NCBI GenBank assembly: GCA_019638015.1
Contig: JAHBUP010000001.1
Location: forward strand, 2,698,424-2,762,423
DNA: 64,000 nt
Source: Melioribacteraceae bacterium
GTDB lineage: Bacteria; Bacteroidota; Ignavibacteria; Ignavibacteriales; Melioribacteraceae
Reading direction: 5' to 3'
Shown: piece by piece, positions 38,308 through 46,595 of the stretch
Layout: every line of letters begins with the position of its first letter
How positions within the stretch are numbered: position 1 is the stretch's first letter
Position numbers and translations under genes: made by a program
The notes under the pieces: model-generated
The model's input: the letters and a program-made list of their open reading frames with translations, nothing else
Database searches by the model: none
Told to the model about the DNA's origin: nothing

Positions 38308-39745
38308 TAAAGATTCTCCAAATCTGAGCGACAAAAAATGTTATTACAATTCCCATTACAATCGGCAACAATGTTGAAAGAAGAGTCCATTTAATGCTTT
38401 TTGTTTCTTTATAGATAGTATAGATTGTTGTAGAGCAAGGATTATGCAATAAACTAAAGAGCATTAAATTAATTCCCGTTAATGTGGTCCATCCCCCTTG
38501 TTTAAGAATTTCAGCTGTACCGGTTACAGAATCAATCTCAAACATTACTCCGGTTCCCGCTCCGGCACCGGCAATGTTTGCTGATAAAACAGTCAGCATT
38601 AATATTGTGGGGATTACAATCTCGTTTGCCGGGATCGCAATTATGTAGGCTAAAAAAATTACTCCGTTTAATCCAATAAATAGTGCGAATGGATCAACCC
38701 ATTTTATGAAATATTCGGCAATACTTATATCACTCACACTTACATTAGCTACCAGCCATATTATCATACCGGAAGGGATTGCAAATACAATTGCCCTCCA
38801 AAGGACAAATAAAGTTCTATCAATTAATGAAGTGTACAAAGTTTGTAAAATTCGAGGAGGTCTATACGGTGGGAGCTCAAGTGTAAATGCGGAGGCTTCC
38901 CCTTTCAATACAGTTTTCGAGAGTCCCCATGAAACAACGAGACTAAATACAACTCCAAGAATCGCAATAAATACCACAGCGGCCGCAGATACTATCCCAC
39001 TCAAATAAGCAGGAACAGTTCCACCAATAAAAATAGTAGCTATTAATATTTGCGTTGGCCATCTTCCATTACATAGTGAAAAATTATTGGTAATTATTGC
39101 GATAATTCTTTCACGAGGAGAATCAATTATTCTTGTAGCAATAACACCAGCCGCATTACATCCAAAACCCATACTCATAGTTAATGCTTGTTTTCCATGA
39201 GCACCGACTCTTTTATAAAGATTATCCATATTAAACGCAACTCTCGGAAGATATCCAAAATCTTCGAGGAGTGTGAACATAGGAAAAAAAACAGCCATTG
39301 GAGGAAGCATAACGCTGATAACCCAAGCCATCGCAAGGTAAGCTCCATCAATAAAGAAACCGGCTATCCACCATGGAGTTCCTATACTTTTTGCAAAGTC
39401 ATTAATTAATGGATGCAGGGTATCAACCAAAATTGAGGCGATGAAAGCCGAAGGAATATTTGAGCCCACAATAGTTACCCAAAACACAACGGATAGAAGT
39501 AAAAACATTATTGGAAAACCGGTGTATTTCCCGGTTACAAGTTTATCAATCGCTCTATCAAAATCGAATTTGGGTTTTTCTCCAATTTTTGAAACCACCT
39601 TTGAAGATATTCCCGCAGCTTGTTCATAAATAGATTCCATTATTGAATCATGAATATTCTCGCCGACCTTCCACCTTAAATTTGATGCAGTGTTCAAAAC
39701 ATCATTCCGCAGTTTAGCAATTTCACTATCGTTTAAATTATTCAT
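38300..39745 (-). CDS. feoB: FeoB membrane domain (separate gene)
   Basis: 481 residues containing the ferrous iron permease part of FeoB without its GTPase. Gate domains carry [14 protein letters not shown] with a conserved Cys, [10 protein letters not shown], and [11 protein letters not shown]. About eight membrane helices are seen. Its ATG lies inside the stop region of the G-domain gene in ATGAATAA, so the two products would be made together by coupled translation. The N-terminal 65 residues resemble the helical linker of FeoB ([20 protein letters not shown]). Iron transport would then require non-covalent joining of the two proteins. Confidence 0.88.
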   Translation of the reverse strand: MNNLNDSEIAKLRNDVLNTASNLRWKVGENIHDSIMESIYEQAAGISSKVVSKIGEKPKFDFDRAIDKLVTGKYTGFPIMFLLLSVVFWVTIVGSNIPSAFIASILVDTLHPLINDFAKSIGTPWWIAGFFIDGAYLAMAWVISVMLPPMAVFFPMFTLLEDFGYLPRVAFNMDNLYKRVGAHGKQALTMSMGFGCNAAGVIATRIIDSPRERIIAIITNNFSLCNGRWPTQILIATIFIGGTVPAYLSGIVSAAAVVFIAILGVVFSLVVSWGLSKTVLKGEASAFTLELPPYRPPRILQTLYTSLIDRTLFVLWRAIVFAIPSGMIIWLVANVSVSDISIAEYFIKWVDPFALFIGLNGVIFLAYIIAIPANEIVIPTILMLTVLSANIAGAGAGTGVMFEIDSVTGTAEILKQGGWTTLTGINLMLFSLLHNPCSTTIYTIYKETKSIKWTLLSTLLPIVMGIVITFFVAQIWRIFIG

Positions 39746-40538
39746 TTAAAGAAACCAACTTTTCTTGATTTAATAGATTTGTTATTTCTCCTGATCTAAC
39801 TGAATCAATCACCGATTGATCCCCTTCTAAGAGTCTTAAAGCAATCCATCTTGTATTTGGTAATCCAGGAAAAACCAGTTCCAATTTTTTAGTTAATTCA
39901 GCCACCGCGGAAGAAACATTTTTAATTTCTGATGTAAGTCTGCGAGGTATGCATTTATAATTACCGGAGGCTACTTCATAAATACTTTTTAATAATTCCT
40001 TAATGCCCACTCCTTGTCTGGCTGCGGCCATTATAACGGGTATTCCAAGTTCTCTTGCAAGTGCTCTATCATCAATATTAATCTTGTGCCGTTTAGCTTC
40101 ATCAATAAGATTGACGCATAAAATAGCTCTATCGGTTATCTCTAATACTTGTAAAGTAAGATTCAAATTTCTTTCAAGTCGAGTTGCATCAGCTACAATT
40201 ACTGTTACATCGGGTTGCCCAAATAGTATAAAATCGCGCGCTATTTCTTCATCAGTGCTGGTGGATAATAATGAATATGTTCCAGGCAGATCAACTATTT
40301 TAAATCTTTTTTCGGCATATATAAATGCTCCCTCAGCTCTACCAACTGTCTTACCAGGCCAATTACCAGTGTGCTGTCTTAAACCCGTTAGTGAGTTAAA
40401 CACAGTGCTCTTTCCGGTATTTGGATTCCCAGCTAATGCAACAACATAATCAAAACTTGACATATCAATGCCAAGCTTTACTAAATTAGTCATATTGTGA
40501 GCGGGACAATTAGCGCAATTATCATTATTACTCATCAA
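39738..40538 (-). CDS. FeoB GTPase domain (separate gene)
   Basis: 266 residues: the G protein half of FeoB. G1 GNPNTGKST (37-45), G2 region [12 protein letters not shown]3 DLPGTYSL (83-90), G4 NLIDEAKRH starting at 143 are all present, and a small helical GDI-like part follows to about 250. A Cys-rich N-terminus, [11 protein letters not shown] (CxxC), precedes the G domain. This split of FeoB into G and membrane genes looks genuine: each has its own start and the reading frames overlap by 8 bases. Located 7 bases after the DtxR-FeoA gene. Confidence 0.88.
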   Translation of the reverse strand: MMSNNDNCANCPAHNMTNLVKLGIDMSSFDYVVALAGNPNTGKSTVFNSLTGLRQHTGNWPGKTVGRAEGAFIYAEKRFKIVDLPGTYSLLSTSTDEEIARDFILFGQPDVTVIVADATRLERNLNLTLQVLEITDRAILCVNLIDEAKRHKINIDDRALARELGIPVIMAAARQGVGIKELLKSIYEVASGNYKCIPRRLTSEIKNVSSAVAELTKKLELVFPGLPNTRWIALRLLEGDQSVIDSVRSGEITNLLNQEKLVSLNE

Positions 40539-40545
40539 CTGCCTT

Positions 40546-41559
40546 TCACTTTTTTTTAATATATATTAGATTGGATTGCTCTTTCCGGAGCGCAATAATT
40601 GCCCCTCTTACTTCATATCCGGTTGGATCACCGCTCAGGCTTTTCAAAACCGCTCTAACTTTTGATCCTGGTACAATTCCAAAATCTAGTAACCTTCTTC
40701 GTTGTTGTCCCCTTACGGCTCTCGATATACCAATAATTTCAGCACATTCATCTTCTTTCAAAGATGTAAGTGTTTCAAAATTCTGCTGAATATTTTCTTT
40801 TTCAATAATTTTTTCAACAAGAATATTTGAAGCGAGAATAGGAGCTAAAATACAAACCTCCCCTTCTGCTTCAAATTTTATTTTATTCGAATTATTTTCT
40901 AGAACATATAACTGCATCCCCGGGAATAATCCTTGAGCTGTTAATTGGGCAAATACTTCTTTTGGTTCATCCTCAATATGTTTAATTCTGACGAATAAAC
41001 CTTCTTCAATTAGATTTAATGTTACACCTTCATGCTTTGGGATTTCACCTAGTTCTGTAGGAATAGGATCGCCATGCGGATCTAATAAAGGATTTCCTAA
41101 TTGGGCGGCTAACTTATTAGCCTCTTCATTCGAGATTTGATGCTCTTTCTCCTCCGCAATCTGGTGCCACTCAGTTTCTTTAACACTGGTAAAATCAGCG
41201 AGATATTTTTCCCACAATCTGTGGATACGAATCATACGAAGAGCGTAAACTCTTCCCTCCTGGGTTAAGTTTAGTTTGTTCGCACTGATAATAATTAATC
41301 CCATTTTTCCCATTTTAGCAGCTAAATCCATCACATCATTTTGACGAAGATGTAAATTGCCGGCGAGACTATCGATCGAACAATCCACTCCTTTATATTC
41401 ACAATCATACAGATGCTTTAACGCATCTTCAATATTTTCTTTAGCGTTATCTTTATTGAATCGTTTAATGATGTAGTATAAACCATAGTCGGGATAAAAA
41501 ACCCCTACAACAACCAGTAAAACAAGTGTTCCAATCAACAACGAAACTAATGGGTCCAA
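40546..41559 (-). CDS. Membrane-anchored DtxR/MntR-type regulator fused to FeoA domains
   Basis: 337 residues. A hydrophobic helix (about 5-30) is followed by a winged-helix DtxR domain (about 38-165) and two FeoA/SH3-like domains (about 178-255 and 265-337). Metal ligands line up with DtxR/MntR: His113, Glu117, His132, Glu136, Glu139 and His140. The Glu at the DtxR Cys102 position is the MntR-like state. As first gene of the feo operon it is likely to sense divalent metal and repress or tune Feo, while its FeoA parts could touch FeoB. A DNA-binding domain on a membrane anchor is unusual. The start is TTG 41559, after GAGG. Confidence 0.85.
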   Translation of the reverse strand: MDPLVSLLIGTLVLLVVVGVFYPDYGLYYIIKRFNKDNAKENIEDALKHLYDCEYKGVDCSIDSLAGNLHLRQNDVMDLAAKMGKMGLIIISANKLNLTQEGRVYALRMIRIHRLWEKYLADFTSVKETEWHQIAEEKEHQISNEEANKLAAQLGNPLLDPHGDPIPTELGEIPKHEGVTLNLIEEGLFVRIKHIEDEPKEVFAQLTAQGLFPGMQLYVLENNSNKIKFEAEGEVCILAPILASNILVEKIIEKENIQQNFETLTSLKEDECAEIIGISRAVRGQQRRRLLDFGIVPGSKVRAVLKSLSGDPTGYEVRGAIIALRKEQSNLIYIKKK

Positions 41560-41604
41560 TTACAATCCTCTTTTAATACAAATAATTTACAGTTTGAATA
41601 TATG

Positions 41605-41621
41605 ATTCACTTAACGTGAAT
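41605..41621. promoter_or_regulatory. Inverted repeat, possible metal-regulator operator
   Basis: ATTCAC-TTAAC-GTGAAT, a perfect 6-base inverted repeat with 5-base spacer, lies 46 bases upstream of the DtxR-FeoA start and 114 before mrp, in the divergent intergenic region. A dyad there suits autoregulation of the feo operon, but it does not copy a known DtxR box. Confidence 0.35.
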
Positions 41622-41735
41622 GCAAGTTTGACTCTTTTCACCTAACCAAATAGGAAACGATTATTTAATAACTTTTGTTCTAATAAGTGATTAATAAAAA
41701 AATTACTATTTTTACGACCAATTTTAGGAGAAGTA

Positions 41736-42830
41736 ATGTCTCAAATCTCAAAAGAATCTGTTTTGAAATCACTTTCAAAAGTTAATGACCCAGATCTGCA
41801 TAAAGATTTAGTTTCTCTCAGCATGATTAAAGATGTTAAGATTGATAGAGATAATATATATGTGAACGTTGAACTAACAACTCCCGCTTGTCCCCTAAAA
41901 GATAAAATTAAAGAAGACTGTATAAATGCTATTAAATTAGATCATCCAACTGCTAAAGAAATAGAGATAAATATGACTGCACGGGTTCAACCTAGCAGTA
42001 GCCAAAAATTAAGTACCATACTACCGGGAGTTAAAAATACAATTGCAGTAGCAAGCGGTAAAGGAGGAGTTGGTAAAAGTACAGTAGCAGTAAATCTGGC
42101 TGTTGCATTAGCTTTAGAAGGTGCAAAAGTAGGTTTAATTGATGCCGATATTTATGGACCCAGTATTCCAATGATGGTAGGAATTAATGATAAGCCAAAA
42201 ATTTTTCAGCATGCAGAAACTGCGAAAATGATGCCATTGGAAAATTTTGGTATTAAAGTTATGTCGATAGGTTTTCTTATTGATGATGACGCTCCGGTAA
42301 TTTGGCGCGGACCAATGGCAAGCGGAGCAATAAAACAATTTATGAGTGATGTGCATTGGGATGAACTCGATTATCTTTTATTCGATCTTCCTCCGGGTAC
42401 CGGGGATATTCAATTAACTCTGGTGCAAACTATTCCTTTAACCGGAGCAGTAATAGTTACAACTCCCCAGGACGTTTCAATTATTGATGTGAAAAAAGCT
42501 GTTAAAATGTTCGAACGGGTTAATGTACCAATTTTGGGAATAGTCGAAAACATGAGCTATTTTGTTGCGCCAGATACTGGAACCAGATATGATATTTTTG
42601 GAACTGATGGGGGTGTAAAACTTGCTGAACAATTATCGATTCCTCTTTTGGGTAGTGTCCCAATCAATCAAAACATTAGAGAAGGGGGAGATCGTGGAAA
42701 ACCAATTGTATTTTCTCAACCTGGAAGTGAACAATCCGATAAATTTTTAGGAATTGCCCGAGCTGCTGCTGCAGAAATAAGCAAAATTAATCTGTCGGGA
42801 AATTCAAATTTGGAGATTGTAATTGAATAA
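41736..42830 (+). CDS. mrp: Mrp/ApbC-type P-loop ATPase, iron-sulphur cluster carrier
   Basis: 364 residues. An N-terminal MIP18/DUF59-type domain (about 5-85) precedes a MinD-like ATPase domain with GKGGVGKST (108-116) and DLPPGTGDIQL. ApbC-family proteins load Fe-S clusters on apoproteins. The CxxC normally found after ENM in E. coli Mrp is absent: here the text reads ENMSYFVAPDTGTRYD, a form seen in relatives of this lineage; cluster binding may use other ligands. Operon with an Nfu-domain gene 20 bases later supports the Fe-S role. Confidence 0.9.
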   Translation: MSQISKESVLKSLSKVNDPDLHKDLVSLSMIKDVKIDRDNIYVNVELTTPACPLKDKIKEDCINAIKLDHPTAKEIEINMTARVQPSSSQKLSTILPGVKNTIAVASGKGGVGKSTVAVNLAVALALEGAKVGLIDADIYGPSIPMMVGINDKPKIFQHAETAKMMPLENFGIKVMSIGFLIDDDAPVIWRGPMASGAIKQFMSDVHWDELDYLLFDLPPGTGDIQLTLVQTIPLTGAVIVTTPQDVSIIDVKKAVKMFERVNVPILGIVENMSYFVAPDTGTRYDIFGTDGGVKLAEQLSIPLLGSVPINQNIREGGDRGKPIVFSQPGSEQSDKFLGIARAAAAEISKINLSGNSNLEIVIE

Positions 42831-42850
42831 TAAATTTAATTGAGGATAGA

Positions 42851-43087
42851 ATGAGTGACGCGTTGCATGAAAAGGTATTAAAAGCACTCGATACAATCCG
42901 CCCATACCTCAAAGCTGATGGCGGTGATGTTGAACTTGTAAAGGTAACACCGGAAGGTATCGTTGAAGTTAAATTGGTTGGGGCCTGTAGCGATTGTCCA
43001 ATGTCCCAAATGACTCTAAGGGCCGGTGTAGAAAGAGCGTTAATTAAAGAAGTGCCCGGTATTAGAAGGGTTGAAGCGGTGAATTAG
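42851..43087 (+). CDS. NifU C-terminal (Nfu) domain protein
   Basis: 78 residues, just the Nfu fold. ACSDCPMSQMTL places Cys46 and Cys49 in the CxxC that binds a cluster as a dimer; the N-terminal IRPYLKADGGDVELV is typical. It acts as an Fe-S scaffold or carrier, and its place between mrp and tpiA suggests co-supply with Mrp. Confidence 0.93.
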   Translation: MSDALHEKVLKALDTIRPYLKADGGDVELVKVTPEGIVEVKLVGACSDCPMSQMTLRAGVERALIKEVPGIRRVEAVN

Positions 43088-43116
43088 TTTTTACAAAAAA
43101 ATAAATAGGAATAATA

Positions 43117-43872
43117 ATGAGGAAAAAAGTAATTGCCGGCAATTGGAAAATGTTTAACGACTTAAACCAATCTGTTGAATTAGTATCAGGGCTTAAAAAA
43201 GAATTGGAAGGTAAAAATATTGATACTGATGTTATTGTTTGTCCCCCATTTACTAATCTTGAAACCGTAAATGCGGTAATTAAAGATTCTATAATTCAGC
43301 TCGGTGCGCAAAACATGTATTTTGAAGAGAGTGGGGCGTTTACCGGTGAAATTTCACCAGCCATGCTAAAAAGTGTTGGATGCTCATTTGTAATTTTGGG
43401 TCACTCCGAGAGAAGAACAATTTTCGGCGAATCAAACCAATTAATTAATAAGAAAATAAAAACTGCACTAAATTTCGGGATAAAACCAATATTTTGTATT
43501 GGTGAATCATTAGAACAAAGAGAAAATGGTACTACATTCAAAGTTATCGAAAATCAAATTATCGAGGGTTTAGCTGGAATTACCGAAACTGAGTTAGAAA
43601 CTCTCATTATTGCCTACGAACCAGTTTGGGCGATTGGAACCGGAAAAGTTGCTTCCCCAGAACAAGCACAGGAAGTTCACAAATTTATACGTCAATTATT
43701 ATCAAAAATATACTCCTCACAACTCGCCGAAAAAGTAATTATCCAATATGGAGGAAGTGTAAAACCAGATAATGCCAAAGAATTATTGAGTCAGCCCGAT
43801 ATCGATGGCGCACTCGTTGGTGGCGCCTGTTTGAAAGCAGATTCATTTGTAAAAATAATTATTTCGGCATAA
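43117..43872 (+). CDS. tpiA: Triosephosphate isomerase
   Basis: 251 residues, a standard TIM barrel that interconverts DHAP and glyceraldehyde-3-phosphate. Conserved: GNWKMF, the electrophilic-His motif LGHSERR, and the active-site loop AYEPVWAIGTGKVA with its catalytic Glu, plus GGSVKPDN for phosphate binding. Last gene before a strong terminator. Confidence 0.97.
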   Translation: MRKKVIAGNWKMFNDLNQSVELVSGLKKELEGKNIDTDVIVCPPFTNLETVNAVIKDSIIQLGAQNMYFEESGAFTGEISPAMLKSVGCSFVILGHSERRTIFGESNQLINKKIKTALNFGIKPIFCIGESLEQRENGTTFKVIENQIIEGLAGITETELETLIIAYEPVWAIGTGKVASPEQAQEVHKFIRQLLSKIYSSQLAEKVIIQYGGSVKPDNAKELLSQPDIDGALVGGACLKADSFVKIIISA

Positions 43873-43895
43873 CTTATTTTCTTCGATTTTAGCTT

Positions 43896-43926
43896 AAAAT
43901 GGGCTTCTATGAAGCCCATTTTTTTT
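43896..43926 (+). terminator. Strong terminator after tpiA
   Basis: ATGGGCTTC (43899-43907), loop TAT, GAAGCCCAT (43911-43919) and a T run to 43926. Separates the tpiA operon from the next transcription unit. Confidence 0.9.
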
Positions 43927-43935
43927 CAAACTTTA

Positions 43936-43967
43936 TTGATACCCCCCCCCACAATTTTGTATATTTG
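43936..43967 (+). promoter_or_regulatory. Promoter for the GH2-like membrane protein (TTG-N21-TATATTTG) with C9 tract in spacer
   Basis: TTG at 43936-43938 and TATATTTG at 43960-43967 are 21 bases apart, a full match to the Bacteroidota pattern. The predicted start near 43974 is 24 bases before the ATG at 43998. The spacer contains nine consecutive C residues (43942-43950), so loss or gain of one C would alter spacing between the two elements. Confidence 0.6.
43942..43950 (+). repeat. Homopolymer C9 tract
   Basis: Nine C in an otherwise AT-rich region, in the promoter spacer. I noticed no other C run as long in the window. A candidate for slipped-strand length change; also a spot where sequencing error would be easy. 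Confidence 0.75.
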
Positions 43968-43997
43968 TATGATTTTTTTGAATTTTCTTTGAGGAAT

Positions 43998-46586
43998 ATG
44001 GCAGCCTATCTCCGGATTCTTTTAATAACTCTTTTAATTATTTCCGCATCAAATTATTATGCTCAAATAAAAATATCCAGTATAAAATCGAGCGAATCAG
44101 CATCGATTGATTCCTCGTTTTTTGATTTAAATTCAAAAAGAAAACTGATTTTGCTAAACACCGACTGGAAATGTTACTATGAAACAACTCCCCAAAATAA
44201 AATTACGCTTTCTGCGCCGTCCACATTCTCCGGTAGAAACTCGGTAATTTTCGAAAGAAAAGTTTTTATTAGTGAATATGATGTGAATGAATCTCAAATT
44301 GTGTTAGGTTTTTTGGGGATAAATTACAACGCCGAAATAAGCATTAATGGATTGAGCATTCATAAACATAATGGGGGTAATTATCCAATAAAAATTGCAT
44401 TACCACGCGACATACTTAAGGCAGACCAAAATAACACAATTGCAGTCAAAATCTTTTCAAATTTAAATTCAGAGAACACTTTCCCTGTTGAACAGAGATT
44501 TATTTTTCCAAGTATCGGTTTTGGATTGTTAAGAATTCCCTATTTAAAAATCGTTCCGTCAACTCACATCACTTACTCAAAATATAACACACGATTTGAT
44601 AACAATTACTCCAAGGCAAAAATTGATTTTAATGTTGGGATCGGGAATTCGAGTTTTGACAAAACAAAAGATGAAAGCATTACAAATACGTTTACGGTCA
44701 AAATTAATTTACTGAATTCTTCAAACCGCAGCTTATTGAGCAATACTGAAACAACTTTTAATTTACCCTCTTCAGTTGAGGATCATGAAACATTATTATC
44801 CTTGGAAGTGACAAATCCACTTTTATGGACTCCAGAAGACCCCAATATCTATGATTATGAAATATCCATCCACTCAAACAACCAGGTTGTTGATAAAATT
44901 AAACGTAAAATAGCATTTCATGAATTCAGCTCAGATTCTCATGGCTTAAAACTTAATGGTAAGGACTTTAAAATTAATGCGGTTACATATTACCTCAATG
45001 AAAATGAGTTATCAAAAAACAATTCTTTTACTGAGATATATAATAAACTGGCGTTAATTAAATCAACCGGATTTAACTCTGTACGATTCGCAAAATCATT
45101 TCCCCATCCCTATGCATTAAAGATTTGTAGAGAATTGGGATTGGTTAGTTTAGTTGAACTGCCTCTAAATTCTATTCCCGAAGAAATATTAGAAAAAAAT
45201 GAATTCGGACTAAATTCAGCTCAACTAGTTAAAAGAATTGTAAATAATTATAAAGAGTATTCTGATGTATTGATTTTAGGTGCAGGCAGCGGTTTCCTTC
45301 CCAACTCTAATATAAATGAATCATTTATTGAGAAAGTAACAGCAGAGATAAAAAAGGCTGGTTATGTTTCCTACGCATCGTTCACTGGCGTTCAAATTGA
45401 AGTGATCCCAAATCTAGATTTGAAGGGAATCGAAATTTATTCGGCTTCCATTGCTTCGATAGAGCGGGTTCTGGGGACAGATGAAGATCCCCCTATCAGT
45501 CCCAATTTCTTCTTTAGTGAGGTTAATTACCCCAATTATTATGGCAGTTCATCCGGGTATATGGTTAAAAATTCTAGTGAAGCCCAGGCAAAATACTTTT
45601 CGGACATAATTGATCTTGCACGTAAATTTAAAATTAGTGGATTTGTTATTAATTCCTTCGGTAACTTTATTTCTCCATATAAATCCCTATACGCTGGAGC
45701 ATTTAAAAAAGGGAAAAGCGAATTAGGAATAGTTGAAGACTCGAAACACTTAAGGAGTATTTCCCTAAAAGTAATTGAAGCCAAATTAAAGGATAGTCCA
45801 AAAATTACAATCCCAATCGGGACCTCGAAAAACAACAATCCCATTTTATTTATTCTAATTGCTTTGGGTTTATCCATAATGATGGCAATTCTAATTAATA
45901 CCAGAAAAAAATTTCGGGAAGACTGCACAAGGGCACTACTTCGCCCCTATAATTTTTTTGCTGATGTTCGCGATCATAGAATTTTATCCAGCGTTCAGGC
46001 CTTCCTATTAATGTTCATTGAGGCAGGTGCCGCCTCCCTTTTATTTACGATTGTTCTATATTTTTTACGTTCGGATATATTGTTTGAGAAACTTTTAATT
46101 TCATTTGGAGAACCTGCTCTACTAGATAAAATGGTTTTTCTTGCATGGAATCCAGAAAAAAGCTTTTTAATTCTATTCATAGTTATAGTATTAAAATTTT
46201 TTGCTATTAGTTTACTCATAAAATTTGGATCTCTATTCATCAAAACAAAAGTTGAGTACTTGAGTATTCTTTATACAATGATCTGGGCAGTTTTACCATT
46301 TACGCTGCTCCTCCCTATTGAATTACTCTTATTCAAAGCACTTAGCGCTGATGGAATGACTGTTTATGTATTCGCTGCAATTTTTCTATTCTTTTTATGG
46401 CTAGCTCAAAGAATTATAAAAGGTATCTACGTAATTTTTGATGTACCAGCAATCCGGGTTTATGCTTACAGTTTACTTCTAATAATTTTTGTCTTAGGAG
46501 GTATAGTATTCAAATACCAATTGACTGATTCATTTATTTATTACATAACTAACTCATTTAAGCAATACAGCACAATGATATTGTAG
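43998..46586 (+). CDS. Glycoside-hydrolase-2-like ectodomain fused to a multi-pass membrane domain
   Basis: 862 residues from ATG 43998 (GAGGAAT ribosome site). The frame extends upstream, but into the tpiA terminator. A signal peptide (about 3-22) precedes a sugar-binding jelly-roll (about 50-185), Ig-like domain (200-310) and TIM-barrel part (about 320-600) of GH2 type. Where GH2 enzymes have the LGNE acid/base motif, this protein has LGAGSG (427-432), with Gly in place of Glu; the Glu of SEVNYPNY (508) may keep the nucleophile place. Residues about 615-862 form six or seven membrane helices, similar in look to Yip1-type membrane domains. Likely a binding or signalling protein, not a normal glycosidase; function unknown. 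smc starts 9 bases after it. Confidence 0.7.
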   Translation: MAAYLRILLITLLIISASNYYAQIKISSIKSSESASIDSSFFDLNSKRKLILLNTDWKCYYETTPQNKITLSAPSTFSGRNSVIFERKVFISEYDVNESQIVLGFLGINYNAEISINGLSIHKHNGGNYPIKIALPRDILKADQNNTIAVKIFSNLNSENTFPVEQRFIFPSIGFGLLRIPYLKIVPSTHITYSKYNTRFDNNYSKAKIDFNVGIGNSSFDKTKDESITNTFTVKINLLNSSNRSLLSNTETTFNLPSSVEDHETLLSLEVTNPLLWTPEDPNIYDYEISIHSNNQVVDKIKRKIAFHEFSSDSHGLKLNGKDFKINAVTYYLNENELSKNNSFTEIYNKLALIKSTGFNSVRFAKSFPHPYALKICRELGLVSLVELPLNSIPEEILEKNEFGLNSAQLVKRIVNNYKEYSDVLILGAGSGFLPNSNINESFIEKVTAEIKKAGYVSYASFTGVQIEVIPNLDLKGIEIYSASIASIERVLGTDEDPPISPNFFFSEVNYPNYYGSSSGYMVKNSSEAQAKYFSDIIDLARKFKISGFVINSFGNFISPYKSLYAGAFKKGKSELGIVEDSKHLRSISLKVIEAKLKDSPKITIPIGTSKNNNPILFILIALGLSIMMAILINTRKKFREDCTRALLRPYNFFADVRDHRILSSVQAFLLMFIEAGAASLLFTIVLYFLRSDILFEKLLISFGEPALLDKMVFLAWNPEKSFLILFIVIVLKFFAISLLIKFGSLFIKTKVEYLSILYTMIWAVLPFTLLLPIELLLFKALSADGMTVYVFAAIFLFFLWLAQRIIKGIYVIFDVPAIRVYAYSLLLIIFVLGGIVFKYQLTDSFIYYITNSFKQYSTMIL

Positions 46587-46595
46587 AGGGAATAA

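Noticed and set aside
38308..38334. Nine-codon upstream start for the outer-membrane protein
   Set aside because: TTG 38307 has a GGAG site at correct spacing and gives a cleaner signal peptide.
39738..39745. Possible frameshift making one feoB look like two
   Set aside because: Each half has its own start and complete motifs, and the ATGAATAA overlap is typical of coupled genes; still worth a read check.
40003..40449. Plus-strand open frame of 148 codons inside the FeoB G-domain gene
   Set aside because: Antisense to conserved G motifs, and no independent support.
43899..43997. 33-codon upstream extension of the GH2-like gene
   Set aside because: It begins in the tpiA terminator stem and crosses the promoter and C9 tract; the ATG at 43998 has a ribosome site and a proper signal peptide.
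45539..45928. Minus-strand frame of 129 codons within the GH2-like gene
   Set aside because: Shadow frame with no start signal or recognised domain.
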